From Planctomycetota bacterium (GTDB lineage Bacteria > Planctomycetota > Phycisphaerae > WQYP01): a stretch of DNA of 26,506 bases. The notes under the pieces are model-generated. The model had not been told where the DNA came from. It saw nothing but the letters and a program-made list of their open reading frames with translations, and ran no database searches. Shown piece by piece: positions 22,544 through 26,506 of this stretch (positions are counted from its first letter, which is position 1; each line of letters begins with the position of its first letter). A program made the translations under genes and the position numbers. The DNA lies in assembly GCA_023489375.1 (NCBI GenBank), contig JAMDCX010000063.1:1-26506 (forward strand). Reading direction: 5' to 3'.

Positions 22544-24892
22544 ATGACAACCCAGGCTTTATCTTTGCCCTTCAGCCGGCGCCGCCTGCTCGGTATGGCG
22601 ACGGTCGGAATGATTCCACTTATAAGCACGTCCAATGCGGCGGAGGCCCGTTCCTCCCGCGGCGTGGAGTACGCTTCAGGTGACGCCGGCCCCGGGCCCC
22701 AGCCGCCGGTGCGGGCCTTTCATGAACACGGCCTGACGATCATGGACAATGGCTTTATTCGCATCGAATTTGATCCCCATCGCGCGGCAATCACGACATT
22801 GAGTGCTGATTATTTTGGGCGCGGCCATTACCGGAATAATCTTCTGGGATCGGATGGCATCCGGTTGGAGACGGTCCGGCATGACGGCAAAACGGTGCCG
22901 CCGAAAGTCCTGACCGCCGGACCTAAAACAACCCTCACCGGCTCTCCAGATATACGGTTGCGGCTGCCGGTGATGGTCCCGGCCGATGAGGCTGCCGTGC
23001 GGTCACAATGGATCATTACCCTGAAGCCCGGCGCGCGGTGGTTTGAACTGCATATGCGTACAGACATTCCCAATTCCGCCGCCGCAGGTCTGGTGCGTGT
23101 GCGGGTCAGTTGCAACCAGTGGTTCTTCAATGCGCTGTATCAGCGTGGTAATGTACAGTTGATCGAAGGGCAATCGCGGACGTTCTGTTCGCGCGATCCA
23201 CTGGATGTGTTCTACACCATGGACTGTGAGAACGGCTCGATCTCCATCGTGCCGCAAAAAGCGGACAGTATCTTGGAAAACAATCTGTTTTCAGGCACGG
23301 TCAATCAATGGGGGGCCAGTTCCTGCGGATTGGATCAGGTGCTGTGCGGCGCATCGCATATTGCAGATCAATGGATTGCGCTTGACGAATTCCGCCCGGT
23401 CAACCGGGCCAATCCCGCCGGTGGTGTAATCAACGCTTCATTTCGTCTATACGCGTCTGATCAGGCTTTTCCGGTGCATACACTGCCGGCGGATGTCTCC
23501 ATGGAATTCAAGGATCTGGCGGCATTTTACACGGCAGTTTACGGAAGTTCCGCCGGGGTATTGGGTTCCTATGCCATTCCCGGCAGTGCTTATCCCAATC
23601 TGGCCACACCGAACCGGCCTTATGGCGACGGCAACAGTTTTTTTGATCCCGATGCGTGGAGCACCGTTACAACACTCAGTTATTCCGGTGACCCGCTGCT
23701 GGCCCGCCTGGCCCGGCAGGTGGTGGAGCGCAGCGCCCGGCACATGACTGCGGACGGGCAGATACCGCACAATTTTAACGGCACAGTCCCCAGCCTGATA
23801 GCCATTTCCGGGGCCACACAATCCGGTCCTAATGTATTCTGGACGCTGGCATGTTTTGATTATGCCATGGGAACCGGTGATGAGCGCTGGCTGAAAAGGC
23901 AGTACCCCGTGATAAAAAAGGCAGTCGAGTGGTTGCTGCATCGCTACGATCCCAAAGTCAAACTTGTAAAATTTACCGGATCGCTTTTTGTCGACGTGTT
24001 CATCCGGTATGGTTACACGCTGGATACCAATATGGCCGTCGTTGGTCTTCTGGATCGCATTGCTCCGGTATCCGAATTCTGCGGTGATACATCCGGCGCC
24101 CGGCGCTACCGCCAGCTTCAGGCGGCGATCAGCGAAGGTATCCGCACGGAACTCTGGAATGGGAAGGATCATTTCGTTACGCAACGCAATACGAACGGCA
24201 CAGTCCGTGACATGGTGGATTATGACGGCAACTTTGGCGCCCTGGCTTTTGGCGTGGTGGATGACGCCGCATGGCGGACCGCGATGTTCTATCGTCTGGA
24301 CAGCGGATCGCATACCCACCCCGGTGGACGTGGTACGTGGGTTTCACAGAAGTATTATGGCGCATCGGATTGTTATAAAGGCAATACGGGAGATTCAGCT
24401 ACCGCAATGGGCCGTATCTGGTGGCTGGATATGCTGGCGCGCCACCGGTATCCCAACAGCCATAATCGTAATATATTCAACTTGACCTATGACAACATCC
24501 GGGGCGATCTGCTGGCCAATACCTGGTTAACTGAACGCTATGGCGTCCGCGGGCAGCGTATTCGCACCAACTATTACCACGAGTATCCGGAGATTGTATC
24601 CATGGTGATGCGCACCATGCGCTACGGCATTGATGTGCGGATGGATTGTGTGGTGATCCGCCCCATAGAGCCGATGGATTTTGATTTCCAGGCGGGGCTT
24701 CTACGCGTTTCGTACCGCCGGCAGCGTGTGAATATTCATGTGCCGGGACGCCGTAAACTCATGTATCAGATATTCCATCTGATGCCGAATACGACATATC
24801 GGATTTCCAACGGGGCAATGGCCAAGACGGATGCGGAAGGTGTGCTTGCGTTTCATGCCCGGGCCGGCATGCCGCTGGGCATCAGACTTTAG
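22544..24892 (+). CDS. Tat-exported (alpha/alpha)6-barrel glycosidase-like protein
   Basis: The 782-residue protein starts with a twin-arginine signal (FSRRRLLGMATVGM). An N-terminal beta-rich part (about residues 50-330) is followed by a helical domain (about 340-700) with DPDAWSTVTTLSYSGDP, GQIPHNFNG, LKRQYPVIKKAVEWLL and GYTLDTNMAVVGLLDRIA, as in six-hairpin glycosidases related to alpha-L-rhamnosidases (GH78), GH63 and trehalases, and a short beta domain at the C-terminus. The family and catalytic acids could not be fixed by eye. The ATG at 22544 has GGAG seven bases upstream; the frame extends back to 22490 without a better start. With GH92 and the beta-helix protein it suggests breakdown of a mannose-containing glycan. 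Confidence 0.72.
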   Translation: MTTQALSLPFSRRRLLGMATVGMIPLISTSNAAEARSSRGVEYASGDAGPGPQPPVRAFHEHGLTIMDNGFIRIEFDPHRAAITTLSADYFGRGHYRNNLLGSDGIRLETVRHDGKTVPPKVLTAGPKTTLTGSPDIRLRLPVMVPADEAAVRSQWIITLKPGARWFELHMRTDIPNSAAAGLVRVRVSCNQWFFNALYQRGNVQLIEGQSRTFCSRDPLDVFYTMDCENGSISIVPQKADSILENNLFSGTVNQWGASSCGLDQVLCGASHIADQWIALDEFRPVNRANPAGGVINASFRLYASDQAFPVHTLPADVSMEFKDLAAFYTAVYGSSAGVLGSYAIPGSAYPNLATPNRPYGDGNSFFDPDAWSTVTTLSYSGDPLLARLARQVVERSARHMTADGQIPHNFNGTVPSLIAISGATQSGPNVFWTLACFDYAMGTGDERWLKRQYPVIKKAVEWLLHRYDPKVKLVKFTGSLFVDVFIRYGYTLDTNMAVVGLLDRIAPVSEFCGDTSGARRYRQLQAAISEGIRTELWNGKDHFVTQRNTNGTVRDMVDYDGNFGALAFGVVDDAAWRTAMFYRLDSGSHTHPGGRGTWVSQKYYGASDCYKGNTGDSATAMGRIWWLDMLARHRYPNSHNRNIFNLTYDNIRGDLLANTWLTERYGVRGQRIRTNYYHEYPEIVSMVMRTMRYGIDVRMDCVVIRPIEPMDFDFQAGLLRVSYRRQRVNIHVPGRRKLMYQIFHLMPNTTYRISNGAMAKTDAEGVLAFHARAGMPLGIRL

Positions 24893-24918
24893 AGGAGGTG
24901 CGACAATTTCAGACAATG

Positions 24919-25212
24919 AAAAAGTGACATCCACCTTTATTCTGTGTTTTCTTTCTTTTTCGGTCTTCCACGCGGATTTATCGTGTATTCCATCCCCATC
25001 TTTTCAATGACCGCCCGGATCCATTTATCCTCCTCAAATGGACGGCCTCACTTCAGGCATACGACCGTTGCCGCGATTGAGAACATGATAAATCACACCG
25101 CCCATGGCGACCCGTGCGATTCGTGGCATGGATAAACAATCTATACGATACTCTGCTAACGATACTCCGCGAAAAGTCAATCATAATGAATTAAAGGTGG
25201 ATGTCACTTTTT
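24919..25212. mobile_element. 294-bp MITE-like deletion derivative of a RAYT (IS200-like) element
   Basis: Perfect 21-base inverted repeats bound the element (24919-24939, beginning AAAAAGTGACATCC, and its reverse complement 25192-25212). Between them, on the minus strand, lie the first 24 or so codons and the last 35 or so codons of a REP-associated tyrosine transposase, with the catalytic middle deleted. The left repeat overlaps the transposase stop codon. The element cannot move itself but could be mobilised by a full-length relative. Confidence 0.75.
24937..25129 (-). pseudogene. Internally deleted REP-associated tyrosine transposase
   Basis: From 25129 leftward the minus strand reads MPRIARVAMGGVIYHVLNR then GNGRM, the N-terminus of Y1/RAYT transposases (normally about 200-240 residues). 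The reading then jumps and shifts frame: GRPFEEDKWIRAVIEKMG, later PRGRPKKKENTE and a stop at 24937-24939, the conserved C-terminus. The catalytic Tyr and most of the HUH domain are lost; the HVLNRGN block at the N-terminus remains. The junction lies near 25055 and includes a stop in the N-terminal frame. Confidence 0.8.
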
Positions 25213-25425
25213 CTGCGTCCCAAGAACAGTCTGACCTTTCCGATTCGTGATGATGGCCGGTATCACCTGTACACGATTCGCCTGGCGGAAGCGAAAAAAT
25301 ATCACGGCGCGATGATCCAACTGCGGGTGGATCCGGTTTCGGATTGGCACGGTCGCCCCGACGCGTGGTGCGCCGTACGATTTATCGGATTTGAGCCGCC
25401 GCGCAAAAGAGAAAACAAATCCTAG
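25213..25425 (+). pseudogene. 3' fragment of a gene for a beta-sandwich protein, cut at the RAYT element
   Basis: A 70-codon frame reads FPIRDDGRYHLYTIRLAEA, then MIQLRVDPVSDWHG and AVRFIGFEPPRKRENKS and a stop. It resembles the C-terminal end of planctomycete proteins whose beta-sandwich domains contain DGxFHxYxxDL and ITQLRxDP motifs. The only ATG (25201) lies inside the RAYT element's right repeat, so the fragment has no native start. The missing 5' part is not seen left of the element. Confidence 0.5.
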
Positions 25426-25482
25426 ATTTGCGGGATATTACGACGATAGATCGCGCACCATTAATATTGAAATAAATATTAT

Positions 25483-25544
25483 GGTTCATCCGCCTGAAGC
25501 ATCATGGTGTTAATAAAATGGAAAGGGGTTCATCCGACTAAAGC
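25483..25544. repeat. Direct repeat GGTTCATCCGNCTNAAGC at the transposase 3' end
   Basis: Two 18-base copies (25483-25500 and 25527-25544) differ at two positions. The second overlaps the transposase stop on the minus strand. They may mark the end of the decayed insertion sequence or a duplication made during its decay. Confidence 0.4.
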
Positions 25545-26198
25545 GTAGGTGGCCTTGTGGATCGCGTAGATTTTGAGTTTGAGGAATTCCTGATCACGAG
25601 AGCCATACGACTGACGTTGCATCGTCTGAATCTTGTTTGTTGGTGCTCTCCCAGACTTCAAGAATACATCGTAAGGATAGTGACGCGGCGGTAACACAGT
25701 TCTGAACATATCGCCCGTTGGCCAAATGAATGTAGATCTATGACCAATATCATGCATCGTAACAACTTCCTTGCTGATACTCATAGCGGATGTTCCAGCA
25801 AGATACGGTGCTTCGAATAGCGATATCAGGCTATAAAATCAACTGGTTTTGCGTCTTGTCGGCAACTTCTTTCTCGTGTCTGCTTTTACGCTTCGGCGCC
25901 GAAGCGCTGCCGGCAGGACGACTTTTGCCTTTTCAAAAACTCTTTGTACCGATGCCCGCGGCTGCGGAATGCAATGACACAACGGTTTGCCTACAATCCG
26001 CAATTCCGTTGTGCAGAGCGTTTTGAGTTCCTCCAAGCCTTCCGGCATCATGATATCAATGTCTTGCCATCGCCGGGCTAATTCCTGCACGATCTGGATG
26101 GCTTGTATCTCGGCCGAAGAGCAACTGGACGAATTAGCGATGTTACGGTGCTTGACCTTGCCGTCTTGGCGATAGGAATCGCATAGAAGGTAGCGAAT
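25530..26198 (-). pseudogene. Decayed DDE-type transposase
   Basis: One minus-strand frame, broken by a TGA at 25839-25841, carries two transposase-like blocks. The upstream block begins RYLLCDSYRQDGKVKHRNIA and later has PEGLEELKTLC, IPQPRASVQ and ATRKKLP-like KADTRKKLPTRRK, resembling the N-terminal part of IS1634/IS4-like transposases. The downstream block ends NKIQTMQRQSYGSRDQEF and LKIYAIHKATYALVG, the usual C-terminus of ISL3-like DDE transposases. The linking segment between them is unrecognised, and at about 220 codons the whole is less than half of a normal transposase. It is either one internally deleted gene or two remnants joined. Family names are from memory of motifs and should be treated as provisional. 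Confidence 0.65.
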
Positions 26199-26292
26199 CT
26201 ATTTACCAGAATGACATTGATCGACATATATCGTAACCACAATATAACGCAAAAAAATTAAATGCAAGGGCAATATGCAATATATCCAGAAA

Positions 26293-26506
26293 ATGAGTGG
26301 TTACATACAAATTCGAAAAAAAATACACGTAAGTTATTATAAATACACGAGATACGTCAAAAGTTCCTTGAAACATCCGCTGGAAAGCATCGGCCGCCAT
26401 CACGCCGCCACAGGTTCATTGCAATGGAACCGATACAGTATTTATTTCGCCTGCGGCGCGATATTGGCTTTTCTGCTGATATGGGTGTGTCAACGCCTGG
26501 ATGAAT
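26293..26506 (+). CDS. N-terminal part of a membrane protein, truncated by the window end
   Basis: An ATG at 26293 opens a frame that runs to the last base: MSGYIQIRKKIHVSYYKY, a basic stretch rich in His, Arg and Lys, then a hydrophobic segment YSIYFACGAILAFLLIWV and CQRLDE. This suggests a single N-terminal membrane anchor with a cytoplasmic tail. No clear ribosome binding site precedes the ATG, and the 90 bases upstream are very AT-rich, as expected of a promoter zone. Function is unknown. Confidence 0.4.
   Translation, partial: MSGYIQIRKKIHVSYYKYTRYVKSSLKHPLESIGRHHAATGSLQWNRYSIYFACGAILAFLLIWVCQRLDE

Noticed and set aside
23447..24319. Minus-strand open frame of 290 codons inside the glycosidase-like gene
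   Set aside because: Antisense to a 782-residue gene with a ribosome binding site and Tat signal; its composition is that of a reverse-strand shadow.
1..26506. CRISPR array, tRNA or rRNA genes
   Set aside because: No regularly spaced repeats of CRISPR type and no cloverleaf or rRNA-like segment was seen on either strand by eye.

Overview
The window looks like a piece of a Planctomycetota chromosome, most likely class Phycisphaerae. This rests on several marks together: a FabZ-like dehydratase of the planctomycete type, a PEP-CTERM surface protein, a long type II pseudopilin-like protein, Tat-exported glycan-active enzymes, and strong AGGAG-type ribosome binding sites. The species assignment is inference; no rRNA or tRNA gene was seen.

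Left part (1-6000). On the plus strand are a tail-anchored coiled-coil protein, a FabZ-like dehydratase followed closely by a UvrC-like protein that keeps the Cys cluster and UVR motif but has a degenerate GIY-YIG domain and no endonuclease domain, and a BCP-type peroxiredoxin. On the minus strand is a translation cluster, rpmI-rplT-pheS, with neither infC in front nor pheT behind it inside the window. A 13-base motif recurs in the spacers.

Middle (6000-15550). A 521-bp element with terminal inverted repeats and no recognisable transposase separates the ribosomal cluster from a tightly packed plus-strand catabolic cluster. Six genes are nearly contiguous: a HUMPS-family (HPS/KGPDC) decarboxylase or aldolase, a zinc-type alcohol dehydrogenase, a xylose-isomerase-like TIM barrel, an SDR dehydrogenase, a second TIM barrel, and a FucP-type sugar/H+ symporter. 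A XylR-type regulator (LacI-like sensor plus AraC DNA-binding domain), a PfkB sugar kinase and a UlaG-like metallo-hydrolase follow. Together they suggest uptake of an unphosphorylated sugar or sugar acid, oxidation, phosphorylation, C-C cleavage to a pentulose phosphate, and epimerisation. This resembles the E. coli ascorbate (Ula) route without a PTS. The substrate is not determinable from sequence, and the decarboxylase active site matches neither classic HPS nor KGPDC. A promoter and a near-perfect inverted repeat precede the cluster.

Right part (15550-24900). A PEP-CTERM protein, a terminator, then a run of exported proteins: pseudopilin-like protein, Tat-exported beta-helix (pectate-lyase-like) protein, GH92 alpha-mannosidase-like lipoprotein, and a Tat-exported (alpha/alpha)6-barrel glycosidase-like protein. 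This is a polysaccharide- or glycoprotein-degradation locus that may feed the catabolic cluster.

Right edge (24900-26506). A gene graveyard: an internally deleted REP-associated (RAYT, IS200-like) transposase inside 21-bp perfect inverted repeats, a 3' gene fragment abutting it, a decayed DDE transposase, and the start of a membrane protein running off the end.
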